NCBI GenBank assembly: GCA_045543615.1
Contig: JAZPXL010000039.1
Span: forward strand, 18,833-82,832
DNA from: CAG-390 sp045543615
Lineage (GTDB): Bacteria; Bacillota; Clostridia; Oscillospirales; CAG-272
Length of the DNA: 64,000 nt
Direction: 5' to 3'
Below, in pieces: positions 42,411-51,933 of the stretch. Both the position numbers and the translations under genes were made by a program. Below the pieces are notes generated by a model. It did no database searches and was not told the DNA's origin. It was given only the letters and a program-made list of their open reading frames with translations. Positions within the stretch are counted from its first letter, which is position 1, and every line of letters starts with the position of its first letter.

Positions 42411-45161
42411 ATGTCACTCTTTAACAGAATAATGAAGCGACTTGTCGCCGTCCTTGTGCTTGCGGCTATGTCGCTTGCAACAATTACTTATTCGCTTGGA
42501 TTTTTCGAGCTGTCATTCATTGACCGTTCAGAAGATTTAGATCGGGATTTTCAGGACTATCTTGAAGACCTTACGATCGGTGGCAATATCTCCGATCTCA
42601 CAGGCCGTCCCGATGACTCCAATATGACGCAAGGCACAACTCGCCCCGGCCCATCGTCAACGGATACAGAGACAACATCTCCAAGCACAAACCCCGATGA
42701 CCCGATACCGAACTTCTCCACACTCTCCGAATACCTTGCGGCAGGTTATAAAATAACATACGCTGACTATGACAGCTCAATGAAGATGGCTGAGGTAACA
42801 CTCAGTGGTGAGAGCCTTTCGGATTATACCTACGGCAACACTAAGAAAATCAGTGTGCTTGTTGAGCTTGATTACGGCGTTGCACACCGTGAATACGGCG
42901 AATATGTGGATAAATACGTTGAAAGACCTGTTCTTGAGGTCTATATGGGCTATATAATTGTCGATGTCGGCACTTGTACGGCAACCACGGCAAGACCGAG
43001 TAGCTCAACAGGTCTTCGTGTTGAAAAGCAGAACGTCAAGGCAGTAAGTATTTACACCTCTTACGGCAAGCTTCTCGGCACTTACGTTGCAACCGATATC
43101 GTCCCTGCATACACCAGAGACAAACAAAACCGAGCACTCTTTAAGATACTCGACAAATATTACTATATCGAAGAGAGCACAGGCAACTTCCTTCTCTCCG
43201 ACTATAACCCCGACACCGATGACAGAGGTCTGTTCTTCGATTACAACCCGATGTACGGAAACAGTGACTGCAATATCCAAGTCTATCCAACCGATGTCAC
43301 CGTAACCGAGGTGCACACAATCGACACATACAGCTATTATACAAGATACGGCGTTGACCCAAGAATAGCCAAGGAGCTGTGCATAGCGTATCCCGAATAC
43401 GCAAAGCTCGTTGCAATGCCCTATAAGCCCGGCGTATATTACAACAAGCCCTTTGCAGTAGCACTTGAAAAGGCACTCAGAGAATTGGCAGAAGAAGCAA
43501 AGACCTCAACAGCTCCTCCTGAAACTACGGTTTCGCCTGAGACTACGGTTTCGCCTGAGACTACGGTTTCTCCCGAAACCACACTCTCCCCTGACACAAC
43601 ACTTGCACCTGATGTAACATCAACACCGGATACGACACTTACACCCGATGTTACAACATCACCCGACGCAACGCTTACTCCCGACATTACAACCTCTCCC
43701 GAGGAAACAACAACATCTGAGGTGACAACTGTTCCCGAAGAGACAACATCTGATGTGACAACTGTTCCCGAAGAGACAACATCTCCGGAAGAGACAACTT
43801 CTCCAGAAGAGACAACATCTCCAGAAGAGATTACAACTTCCGAGGAAACTACTGCTCCCCAAGACGAGACAACAAGCGAGGACAGCGCAACTCTGATTGA
43901 GGGTGAGGATTTGTTTGCAAGTGATACACCGGATGGTGAGAATGAAGTAACAACCGACTCCTCACTTTCTGAGGATATCACACTTCCCGATGACTCGTCA
44001 ACTCCTGATGATTCGTTAACTCCTGATGACTCGTCAACTCCCGATGATTCGTCAACTCCCGATGATTCGTCAACTCCTGATGATTCGTCAACTCCCGATG
44101 ATTCGTCAACTCCCGATGATTCGTCAACTCCCGATGACTCGTCAACTCCCGATGATTCGTCAACTCCTGATGATTCATCAACTCCCGATGATTCGTCAAC
44201 TCCTGATGATTCGTCAACTCCCGATGATTCGTCAACTCCTGATGATTCGTTAACTCCCGATGATTCGTCAACTCCCGATGATTCGTCAACTCCTGATGAC
44301 TCGTCAACTCCCGATGATTCGTCAACTGCCGATGACTCGTCTGCTTCGGATACTACTGCGTTCCCCGATGTTGACCGAAACGGAATACCCGACAGCATCA
44401 AGGTTACAAAGACCTACAAAAGCTATCGCTTTGCATACGGAACAACCCGTCCCGTTGCCGATCTGAGCTACATTACCACAGCGCAGTTCAACTATGATAT
44501 TTTCATAAAGCAGGATCACAGTTGGAACAGCAATTACAAGTACACCAAGGCGTATAATTTCAATGAGGGCAGGGCGTTCACCGTGGACTCAAACGGAATT
44601 GCACGCATCATCAACGTCTACGGCGGCACATCAATTTATCTCTACACCTTCCATCTGTCTGACAGCTCAATGGGCTCTACATATCACGTAAGGTACTACA
44701 CAGAGCCTTTCTATCGTGATGTCGGTATGCTCGGTCATTACTATTTTGATGAGGGCCTTATGCGAATCAAGTTCGTTGAACGCTACACCTACCACCTCAA
44801 CTCCTATATCGACACACACGACAAGCTCATTGATATATACGGAAACGAGTACAAAATCCCCACAGGCTACAACCTTGTGTCCTACTCGGATGGCGTTCTC
44901 CTTCTTGAGCGTGATGGCAGATACGGCTATTATCACAAGGATGGCTATTGGGTAGCACAGCCTGTCTACACATACGCACAGCCCTTCGTTGAGGGCGTTG
45001 GCGTTATTGGCTTTGAGAATGGAATCAAGGGCGCAATTGACCGTGAGGGTAATATTATAATCCCATTCCACTACCAGACCATCTCAAACGCATCAACAGG
45101 CGTCTTCGCTTGCTTCTCTGAGAAAAACGGCTGGAAGATCTACGCTAAGATGGCAAAGTAA
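42411..45161 (+). CDS. Large membrane-anchored protein with PDDSST repeat and WG-like C-terminus
   Basis: A 916-residue protein. One membrane segment lies near residues 9-32 (RLVAVLVLAAMSLATITYSLGFF), so most of it should be outside. An N-terminal domain spans about residues 100-360. A Thr/Pro/Glu-rich linker (about 364-520) passes into about 20 tandem copies of the hexapeptide PDDSST (about 526-643). The C-terminal domain (about 650-916) ends in WG-type repeats: GRYGYYHKDGYWVAQPVYTYAQPF and GIKGAIDREGNIIIPFHY. The long acidic stalk probably holds the end domain away from the wall. Start 42411 is chosen because AAGGAGG lies 7 bases upstream and the frame before it overlaps rlmH. Function unknown. 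Confidence 0.82.
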   Translation: MSLFNRIMKRLVAVLVLAAMSLATITYSLGFFELSFIDRSEDLDRDFQDYLEDLTIGGNISDLTGRPDDSNMTQGTTRPGPSSTDTETTSPSTNPDDPIPNFSTLSEYLAAGYKITYADYDSSMKMAEVTLSGESLSDYTYGNTKKISVLVELDYGVAHREYGEYVDKYVERPVLEVYMGYIIVDVGTCTATTARPSSSTGLRVEKQNVKAVSIYTSYGKLLGTYVATDIVPAYTRDKQNRALFKILDKYYYIEESTGNFLLSDYNPDTDDRGLFFDYNPMYGNSDCNIQVYPTDVTVTEVHTIDTYSYYTRYGVDPRIAKELCIAYPEYAKLVAMPYKPGVYYNKPFAVALEKALRELAEEAKTSTAPPETTVSPETTVSPETTVSPETTLSPDTTLAPDVTSTPDTTLTPDVTTSPDATLTPDITTSPEETTTSEVTTVPEETTSDVTTVPEETTSPEETTSPEETTSPEEITTSEETTAPQDETTSEDSATLIEGEDLFASDTPDGENEVTTDSSLSEDITLPDDSSTPDDSLTPDDSSTPDDSSTPDDSSTPDDSSTPDDSSTPDDSSTPDDSSTPDDSSTPDDSSTPDDSSTPDDSSTPDDSSTPDDSLTPDDSSTPDDSSTPDDSSTPDDSSTADDSSASDTTAFPDVDRNGIPDSIKVTKTYKSYRFAYGTTRPVADLSYITTAQFNYDIFIKQDHSWNSNYKYTKAYNFNEGRAFTVDSNGIARIINVYGGTSIYLYTFHLSDSSMGSTYHVRYYTEPFYRDVGMLGHYYFDEGLMRIKFVERYTYHLNSYIDTHDKLIDIYGNEYKIPTGYNLVSYSDGVLLLERDGRYGYYHKDGYWVAQPVYTYAQPFVEGVGVIGFENGIKGAIDREGNIIIPFHYQTISNASTGVFACFSEKNGWKIYAKMAK
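43987..44341 (+). repeat. 18-bp coding tandem repeat (about 20 copies)
   Basis: Tandem copies of an 18-base unit (GATGATTCGTCAACTCCC and variants) encode PDDSST. Copies differ mainly at third codon positions (CCC/CCT, GAT/GAC) and a few encode Leu in place of Ser. Units are nearly perfect, so copy number should vary between strains by slippage without shifting the frame. Confidence 0.95.
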
Positions 45162-45172
45162 TATTTTTCTCC

Positions 45173-45207
45173 ACACGCTTGCAGAAAATCTGCAAGCGTG
45201 TATTTTA
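45173..45207 (+). terminator. Rho-independent terminator
   Basis: A perfect 12-bp stem (CACGCTTGCAGA and its complement), loop AAA, ending in TATTTTATT. Confidence 0.88.
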
Positions 45208-45243
45208 TTAATAATTTATTTGAAATTTAAACACCTTTTTTAC

Positions 45244-45272
45244 TTGAATATGTAACTATATGTATGTATAAT
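45244..45272 (+). promoter_or_regulatory. Promoter of the OB-fold lipoprotein gene
   Basis: TTGAAT and TATAAT with a 17-base spacer, about 33 bases before the ATG at 45306. Confidence 0.75.
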
Positions 45273-45305
45273 TTAATAGTTAATAATTTTTGAGAGGTTT
45301 GTACT

Positions 45306-47384
45306 ATGAAAACAACAAAAATCGTATCTCTGCTTCTTGCATTGATTATGGTGCTTTCGCTTTTCGTTGCTTGCGCACCTGATGGTGAGGTATCTGACAC
45401 AACCGGTAGTGGTAACACAACTGTTGCGCCCGACGACAGCTCAACTCCTCCCACGGACGCATACGAGACTATCACAATCAAAGAAGCTCTTGATCTTTGT
45501 GGCGAGCCCGGCGACGTCACCGTTGATCGCTACTACATCCGTGCAACCGTTGTATCTATCGACAACGCACAGTACGGTCAGATGACAATTGCTGACGATA
45601 CAGGCACAATTTCCGTATACGGAACATACAGCGCAGACGGTGCTATCAATTACAGCGAAATGACGGACAAGCCGTATCGTGGCGATGAAGTTCTTCTCTA
45701 TTGCATTCTTCAGAACTACAACGGCACAAAGGAAGTCAAGAACGCAAGACTTATTGAATTTAAAAGGGTAGAGGTCGAGATTGACGAGAGCAAATACACC
45801 TCTATGAGTATTGCCGAGGCAAGAGGCAAGGCAAAGGGCGAGCTTGTCCGTGTTGATGGCGTTGTTGCACGCATCACATACGCATTCGGTATGGTCCCCT
45901 CCGGCGTTTACCTCATTGACGAGACATCCTCAATTTATGTTTATGACGCCGATCTTGCACAGAGAGTTGCCATAGGCAACAAGATCGAAATTCTCGCAAA
46001 TAAAACATATTGGATTCTTGATAGCGAGCAGAGCAACGCACAGAAGTTCGGCTACGGTGGTTGCTGTCAGCTTGATAGCGTTACTCTCATCTCAAATGAC
46101 GAGAAGACAAACGAGTTTGATCGTTCTTGGATCACCGAGAGCACTGTCAAGGATATGCTCGACACTCCCCTCTCCGTTGACTTCACAACACTTGTATACA
46201 AGGTAAATGCACTCGTAAAGAAGGTAGAGGGCAAGGGCTTTGTAAACTACTATTTCAACGATATAGACGGCGTTACAGGAAGCTATGTATATACTCAGTG
46301 CAGTGGCTCTGATTTTGCTTGGCTTGACAAATTTGACGGCAAGATCTGCACCGTTTACCTCACCGTTATGAACGCAAAGGCAACGGGTGCCGATTGCATT
46401 TACAGACTCTACCCCATCGCAGTCGAGGATAATGGCTACACCTTCAACAAGGACGAGGGCGCAAAGTACGCCGTTAAGTACCACGGCATTCCTCAGTTTA
46501 TGCCCACATACTCGGGCGACCCTGCACTCGAGCTTGTAACAAGCGCATCCTCCACCCTCCTCGGACTTGATAACATCGCACTCAGCTACTCCTCCTCTAA
46601 CACAGGCGTAGCTACATTCACAGAGAAGGACGGCAAGATGGTTATGAACTGCGTTGGTGCAGGCAAGACAACCATCACCGTCAGCGCAAGCTTTAATGGC
46701 AAGAGCTACTCTGAGACATATGAGATTGAAGTTACAATTCCCCAGAGTGAGATTCCCTCCATTAGTGTTGGTGAGGCTATTTCCTCTGCAAACGGCAAGG
46801 CAGTTACCATCAAGGGTATCGTTGGCCCGTCCCTTGTAAACCAGACAGGCTTCTACCTCATTGATGATAGTGGCGTTATCGCAGTTCTTATTGATGCAGA
46901 TTCTCTCGCTACACTCAAGATTGGTAACGAGGTTATTCTCACAGGTACAAGAAGCGTCAAGACAAAGGGTGGCGATGGCTACTTCGGTCAGAGTTATATC
47001 GCAGACGCACAGGTTGTTGTTAACAACTACGGCACACACGAATATTCCACAAAGACATTCATCACCGACAAGACACTTGCTGATTTCTACGCACTTGATC
47101 CCAAGACTGACTACTCAACAAGCGTTTACGTGCTTAAGGCGACAGTAAATGTTGTTGAAGCCGCATACTACACCAATATCGAGCTTGTAAGTGGTAGCAC
47201 AAAGGTATCCCTCTACTGCTCAAGCGCAAACCAGTACAACTGGCTTAAGGCATTTGCAGGCAAGGAAATCACCGTTGAGGTCGCCGCTTGCAACTGGAAC
47301 GACAAGACATATTGGAGAGGTTGCGTACTCGCCGCATACACAGAGGACGGCAAGGTGCTCAACACTCTCAACTTTGGTAGCTGA
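45306..47384 (+). CDS. Lipoprotein with repeated OB-fold-like domains and a Big2-like domain
   Basis: A 692-residue lipoprotein (lipobox LFVAC, Cys near residue 22). It appears to hold at least four OB-like modules with the pattern A..a.G..V.v.G.V....y....ylIdD.tG.i.Vy: near residues 58-140 (YETITIKEALDLCGEPGDVTVDRYYIRATVV), 155-260, 280-370 and 480-690 (VGEAISSANGKAVTIKGIVGPSLVNQTGFYLIDDSG). A Big2-like Ig domain lies near 400-475 (LSYSSSNTGVATFTEKDGKMVMNCVGAGKTTITV). YhcR-type secreted nucleases carry similar OB domains, but no nuclease motif is visible. It probably binds nucleic acid or glycan outside the cell. Monocistronic. Confidence 0.78.
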   Translation: MKTTKIVSLLLALIMVLSLFVACAPDGEVSDTTGSGNTTVAPDDSSTPPTDAYETITIKEALDLCGEPGDVTVDRYYIRATVVSIDNAQYGQMTIADDTGTISVYGTYSADGAINYSEMTDKPYRGDEVLLYCILQNYNGTKEVKNARLIEFKRVEVEIDESKYTSMSIAEARGKAKGELVRVDGVVARITYAFGMVPSGVYLIDETSSIYVYDADLAQRVAIGNKIEILANKTYWILDSEQSNAQKFGYGGCCQLDSVTLISNDEKTNEFDRSWITESTVKDMLDTPLSVDFTTLVYKVNALVKKVEGKGFVNYYFNDIDGVTGSYVYTQCSGSDFAWLDKFDGKICTVYLTVMNAKATGADCIYRLYPIAVEDNGYTFNKDEGAKYAVKYHGIPQFMPTYSGDPALELVTSASSTLLGLDNIALSYSSSNTGVATFTEKDGKMVMNCVGAGKTTITVSASFNGKSYSETYEIEVTIPQSEIPSISVGEAISSANGKAVTIKGIVGPSLVNQTGFYLIDDSGVIAVLIDADSLATLKIGNEVILTGTRSVKTKGGDGYFGQSYIADAQVVVNNYGTHEYSTKTFITDKTLADFYALDPKTDYSTSVYVLKATVNVVEAAYYTNIELVSGSTKVSLYCSSANQYNWLKAFAGKEITVEVAACNWNDKTYWRGCVLAAYTEDGKVLNTLNFGS

Positions 47385-47386
47385 TA

Positions 47387-47427
47387 AAAAACAAATCACA
47401 GGGCGCACAGCCCTGTGATTTGTTTTT
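47387..47427. terminator. Bidirectional terminator between the OB-fold lipoprotein gene and spoIIE
   Basis: A perfect 18-bp stem (AAAAACAAATCACAGGGC and its complement, loop GCACA). Its minus-strand arm overlaps the last bases of spoIIE. Confidence 0.92.
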
Positions 47428-49813
47428 ATCCTGTCTCCTTGCCGACAATTAGCACGGCAGCACCAATGTCGTCACGGCTTCCTGCTTGTCTTGCCGAGCG
47501 CACTATCCTTTCTGCCACAGTTGTAGCTCCACCTGATGACACCCCCGAGATAAGAGGCAGAAGCCAGCCCTCCTCGCCACTTCTCACTCTTCCCTCAGGG
47601 TCAATTCCGTCAGAGCCCATCAGCACACGGTCACCTGCTCTGAGCACAAGCTCGGTCTTGTGCGCCACAGTCTGCTTCATAATACCGACGGGAAGACCCG
47701 GCGAATCAATTGGTGTAATTCTGCCATCTCGACAGAGGTATGTTGTTGCCGCACCACTCTTGTAAAGACTTGCCCTGCCACTTGTCAGATCAAGCTCAAG
47801 AATATCAATACTGACGCTCATCTCCTGTCTATCGGCACGAAGCCACGCACCCAGAAGCTCCACCGTACTATCAACGCTCATCCTCGCACGAAGCATTCGT
47901 GTTATGAAGCTGAGTGCTGCATTTGAAACAAACGCCGCCTCCTCGCCGTGTCCCATTCCGTCGCAAATGACAAGGTAAAAAAGATCACCGTCATTCTCGA
48001 AGCTGCAAATGCTATCACCACATCTCTCCCCCGTCTTTGCAGACGAGCGAGCGGCACCACACTCAACTGAAAGCGTGCGCCTTGAGGATAGTGACATTAT
48101 CGTTTTGCCGTTCTCATTTGAAAGACTTACAGGTGTCAGGCTTGCGCCACACGCCTCCTCAATACGCTCCCTCAGCTCCACAGCACGCACACGTGCGCCG
48201 GAGATATCAACACCGACGCATTTGATTTGAAGCCTCTCGCATCCCGTGACGGACACCGAAGAAAACCTGATGCCCGATGCTTGCAGTACACGGCGTGTCT
48301 TTTCCGACAGCTCCGTCCTTTCCCTGCGTTCACTCTCCTCCTCGACAGAAGCTTGCGCAAGTGCTATTGCAACAGTTTTGTAATCTGCGGCAAAGGAAGA
48401 AAGCCTGTCATCCTCAAGGCAGGTGCGCAAAAGCTTCGTTACCTCGCTGTTGACGCCATCCACGATGTGCGAGAGACTTGGGCATCTCTTCTTGATATGG
48501 GGTGGCAAATCCTCCACCTCCACAAAGCCACGCCTTCTGAGTGTAGCGCACAGCTTTGTTATCATATCAAGAGTCGATGCATATTCAACATTCCAACACA
48601 AACCTCTGTTCTTGCAATTCAGGCAGACCCTGTCGCACACACGGTCTGTCGCCTCACGCAATTCACTCTCACTCGGTCTGCGCCTAACCTTTGCAAGGGA
48701 GGAAAAAGTATCGGCAAGATCTGAAAATGCCGCCGATAGTCCTCGCAAGCGAGCACTCTCACCACTCTCTGCGCTTGCCTTGATATTTCCGGGCTTGTCC
48801 GTGCCAAAAAACAATCTGTCAACTGCCAAAGACACAGCACAAAACAGAACAAGCCCACAAACCTGAGATGGAAAAAGTGTAACAAATCCCTCGCCATCGC
48901 CAAAGATCACACACCAGATCGCTCCACATACAGGAACAACAGTTGCCGCCGCAAGCAGAGATATATTCAAAAACAACGTGCTTGCTGCTGCCGCCGCCGC
49001 ATAAAGCAATGCCGACTCAAGCCCTCCGACTGCACCACAGATAAACCCAACCAAAGCTCCTCGTGCAAGCCCACGATTTCGTACGGTATACAAAGTCAAC
49101 GCAGTTGTTGCAATATGAAAGGGCAAAAAATAGTTGATAGTAATCGCTCTCGCTGAAAGCGTCAATGCAAAACACAGAGCAAAATACGCCACCTCGTGCA
49201 TTACTTTGCCGATAGTGCTCTCCTTTTCGGGCAAGGCTATTGCATTTTTCTCAAACAAAGGCATAAAAAGTGCCGTTGCAACCGGTGCGCACACAGTAGC
49301 AGTAATGCACTTACCGAGATCATAAACATAGAATCCACCAACAGCAAGCTCATAAAGGCCTACGCAAAACGCCGCAACTGCCGCCGTTGCCATCCTCAGA
49401 TAAGCACTCTCACAAAACAAAGTATCCCGAAAGGCTCGTCCTCTCGGCGGCTCAATAAATGCTCCGGCAAGTATTCGGAGACCCACCGTAACTAAAGTTG
49501 CAACGCAATATATCCCACCCTCTCCCCCTCGCGAGAGCGCGTGGACTATCATACCGAGTGCGACCGAGACAATGCTCGTGGGTGTTGCAGATAGCAGGGC
49601 TATTCCAAAGGGCGCAGCACCGAAATATATTTCAGCTCCCGAAAGCAAGAACGCTGCACCTCCAAGCGCAATTCCACGCAAAACCACAAGGATTTCAACT
49701 GCTCTCGCCCTCTCCTTTATGCGAGAGCCAAAACGCCCCACTCGCTCAAAAGCAACCGAAAACACGCCCCTGCCGTTATTTCTTCTGCTTTTTTCGTCCC
49801 CTCTGTAATTCAT
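47426..49813 (-). CDS. spoIIE: Stage II sporulation protein E
   Basis: A 795-residue membrane phosphatase that dephosphorylates SpoIIAA and so frees sigma-F in the forespore, and acts in polar septation. The N-terminal 320 residues hold about ten hydrophobic spans; a regulatory middle follows, with four Cys near residues 395-410 (CDRVCLNCKNRGLCW); the C-terminal PP2C domain (about 590-795) shows RCGDSICSFENDGDLFYLVICDGMGHGEEAAFVS and GDRVLMGSDGID, which supply the metal-binding aspartates. AAGGAAG lies 8 bases before ATG. A GGTCGAA element at 49875-49881 is one base from the Spo0A core box TGTCGAA and could be a control site, but no matching -35 was found. Confidence 0.95.
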   Translation of the reverse strand: MNYRGDEKSRRNNGRGVFSVAFERVGRFGSRIKERARAVEILVVLRGIALGGAAFLLSGAEIYFGAAPFGIALLSATPTSIVSVALGMIVHALSRGGEGGIYCVATLVTVGLRILAGAFIEPPRGRAFRDTLFCESAYLRMATAAVAAFCVGLYELAVGGFYVYDLGKCITATVCAPVATALFMPLFEKNAIALPEKESTIGKVMHEVAYFALCFALTLSARAITINYFLPFHIATTALTLYTVRNRGLARGALVGFICGAVGGLESALLYAAAAAASTLFLNISLLAAATVVPVCGAIWCVIFGDGEGFVTLFPSQVCGLVLFCAVSLAVDRLFFGTDKPGNIKASAESGESARLRGLSAAFSDLADTFSSLAKVRRRPSESELREATDRVCDRVCLNCKNRGLCWNVEYASTLDMITKLCATLRRRGFVEVEDLPPHIKKRCPSLSHIVDGVNSEVTKLLRTCLEDDRLSSFAADYKTVAIALAQASVEEESERRERTELSEKTRRVLQASGIRFSSVSVTGCERLQIKCVGVDISGARVRAVELRERIEEACGASLTPVSLSNENGKTIMSLSSRRTLSVECGAARSSAKTGERCGDSICSFENDGDLFYLVICDGMGHGEEAAFVSNAALSFITRMLRARMSVDSTVELLGAWLRADRQEMSVSIDILELDLTSGRASLYKSGAATTYLCRDGRITPIDSPGLPVGIMKQTVAHKTELVLRAGDRVLMGSDGIDPEGRVRSGEEGWLLPLISGVSSGGATTVAERIVRSARQAGSRDDIGAAVLIVGKETG

Positions 49814-50031
49814 TTTTCCGTCTTCCTTTTCCTTATCTTGTGAAAAAATGATACCATATTGGATAAGTGAAAAAGGTCGAATGTTAGTTCTGTGTAATTT
49901 TTTGTTAATTTAATTGAACATTTAAACAATAAAATGTCCAAACTGTGAAATGTTTACTATTTATTAATATCTTAGGGCGTGAAAAGTTGTATAATTAGTT
50001 ATACAAAATTTGCATTCGGAGGTAATCCACA

Positions 50032-51849
50032 ATGTTCAAAAGAACGCTTTCATTAATACTCGCTCTCCTTCTGACAGTAGTCTGCATCGGTTGCGTGCCC
50101 ACAACACCTCCCTCCGACACAACAGAAGGCGACAACACAACAGAAGCACCGATCGTTCCGATTGAGCTTGATGCAGAAACTCTTGCTCAATACACAATTA
50201 TTCGTCCCGAGGGCGTACTCAAGGGTGATCTTGAGATCGTTGTAAACGCAGCCGTTAAGCTTCGTACAGAAATCAATACAAGCTTCGGAATTACAATGGG
50301 CATTCTGGACGACTGGGTAAAGAATGTCGAGGAAATTCCCACCACAGCAAAGGAAATCGTTGTAGGCATCACAAACCGTCCCGAAACAGCGAACGCACTT
50401 GCCCTCCTTCGTGACAAGGACTATGCCATCACATTTGAAAACGAGCGTATAATTATTACAGGTAAGAGCGCAAACGCAACCGCTAAGGCTGTTGACTACT
50501 TCCTTGAGACATATGTCAACAAGACCGACAAGAAGGTTGTTCTCTCTGCAAATCTCGTTGACGTTGTCAGATACGATTATATTCTTCCCGAGCTCTCCAT
50601 CAATGGCGTATCTCTCTCTGAGTACACCATCGTTTATCCTGAAAACTGCGACCTCATTACATACAGCGTCGCTCTCGCTCTCTCCGACTACTTCAATAAC
50701 AACGCAGGTCTTGAGATTGCTATCACATCCGACAGCGCAGCTGAAACAGAGTACGAGCTTCTCGTTGGTGACACAAATCGTTCTGCTTCAAACACAGGCG
50801 TAGCTCTCACAGACCAGGAATACTCCCTCTCCATAAGCGGCAAAAAGGTTGTTATGAAGGGCTCGTACTATATGGCAGGCGCAGCTGCAAGTGCTCTCAT
50901 CAACGACTATATGAAGTCCGATGAGAAGACGCTTGACGTAACAAATATCCCCACAACTGCTACTCCCGCAAACTTCACCTTCAAGGAAGCAAAGAATGCT
51001 ATTATGCTTATCGGTGACGGTATGAGCCAGATTCATATCGACGCAGCCGTTGACACAGGCAAGATCAGCGAATTTGTTGCTGAAAAGCTTCCCTACAAGG
51101 CAGAATGCACCACATTCTCGCAGTCCGTTTCTGAGGGCAAGTCGAGCTACACAGACAGCGCAGCATCTGCTACTGCTCTTGCAACAGGTATCAAGACATA
51201 CAACGACTACCTTGGCGTTGACAAGAACAACAACCCCATCAAGAACATCCGCGAGCTTGCTCACGAGTTCGGTTGCAAGACTGCCGTTGTTACAACTGAC
51301 GCTATCACAGGCGCAACACCCTGTGGATACCTCGCACACCACAACAACCGTGACGCATCCACCGTTCTTAAACAGCAGATTAACGAGCTTGAGAAGAACA
51401 ACAAGGTAGACTACCTTGCAGCTTCTATGGATACAGCACTCACAGCCAAGACCAGAGAGGCACTCTCCGTTATCTCTGAGGACGGAAGCAACTTCTTCAT
51501 TATGATCGAAGAGGCTTACATTGACAAGCACTCCCACAACAACCTTCTTGACAAGACAACAAACTCCGTTAAGAACTACAACGAAGTTATTGCATACTGC
51601 ATTGCATTCACAATGCTCCACCCCGACACCGTAATAGTTATCACAGCTGACCACGATTGCGGTAACCTCTCCAAGAAGGCTAACGGTGAATACGTCTACA
51701 ACTCCTCGAACCACACAAACAAGAACGTTCCCGTATTTGCAATGGGCTCTCTCGCTGACGAGCTTCTCGGTGGCAAGAAGACTATCGACAACACCGATAT
51801 TCCTAAGTGCCTCGCACAGATCTACGGCTCAACAAACTTCGGTCAGTAA
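50032..51849 (+). CDS. Alkaline phosphatase lipoprotein with duplicated N-terminal accessory domain
   Basis: A 605-residue lipoprotein (lipobox CIGC, Cys near residue 22). Two copies of an alpha/beta module lie at about residues 45-185 and 195-320; both contain the mark EIVVGITNR or ELLVGDTNR and a following YxI...gkkvvi.G. The catalytic domain begins NAIMLIGDGMSQIH near residue 323, with the nucleophile Ser376 in YTDSAASATALATG and the metal ligands in HHNNRDAS near residue 440 and TADHDCGN near residue 540. It should release phosphate from monoesters outside the cell. The accessory module also occurs in the two MBL-fold lipoproteins nearby. GGAGGTAA precedes ATG. Confidence 0.92.
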   Translation: MFKRTLSLILALLLTVVCIGCVPTTPPSDTTEGDNTTEAPIVPIELDAETLAQYTIIRPEGVLKGDLEIVVNAAVKLRTEINTSFGITMGILDDWVKNVEEIPTTAKEIVVGITNRPETANALALLRDKDYAITFENERIIITGKSANATAKAVDYFLETYVNKTDKKVVLSANLVDVVRYDYILPELSINGVSLSEYTIVYPENCDLITYSVALALSDYFNNNAGLEIAITSDSAAETEYELLVGDTNRSASNTGVALTDQEYSLSISGKKVVMKGSYYMAGAAASALINDYMKSDEKTLDVTNIPTTATPANFTFKEAKNAIMLIGDGMSQIHIDAAVDTGKISEFVAEKLPYKAECTTFSQSVSEGKSSYTDSAASATALATGIKTYNDYLGVDKNNNPIKNIRELAHEFGCKTAVVTTDAITGATPCGYLAHHNNRDASTVLKQQINELEKNNKVDYLAASMDTALTAKTREALSVISEDGSNFFIMIEEAYIDKHSHNNLLDKTTNSVKNYNEVIAYCIAFTMLHPDTVIVITADHDCGNLSKKANGEYVYNSSNHTNKNVPVFAMGSLADELLGGKKTIDNTDIPKCLAQIYGSTNFGQ

Positions 51850-51860
51850 TCAAATAATAA

Positions 51861-51892
51861 ATGCCCCGACGAAAGTCGGGGCATCCGTTTTA
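51861..51892 (+). terminator. Terminator of the alkaline phosphatase gene
   Basis: A perfect 10-bp stem (ATGCCCCGAC and its complement) with a GAAA tetraloop, followed by CCGTTTTA. Confidence 0.85.
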
Positions 51893-51900
51893 CTCAATGA

Positions 51901-51932
51901 AAAAGCTCGGGGATATCCCCGAGCTTTTATTT
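51901..51932 (-). terminator. Terminator of the SH3b protein gene (minus strand)
   Basis: A perfect palindrome AAAAGCTCGGGG ATAT CCCCGAGCTTTT, with a T-run on the minus strand side. Confidence 0.85.
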
Positions 51933-51933
51933 A

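Noticed and set aside
43987..44341. Regular repeats that might be taken for a CRISPR array
   Set aside because: The 18-bp units are directly tandem with no spacers, and they encode a hexapeptide in frame inside a surface protein; no cas genes are present.
43439..44401. A 320-codon minus-strand open frame rich in SSGVDE repeats
   Set aside because: It is the antisense of the PDDSST repeat and linker; the tandem unit keeps several frames open. It has no ribosome site and conflicts with the well-supported plus-strand protein.
49870..49885. Possible Spo0A box upstream of spoIIE
   Set aside because: GGTCGAA is one base off the core and no -35/-10 pair with the long spacing expected for the spoIIE promoter was found, so it is not listed as a feature.
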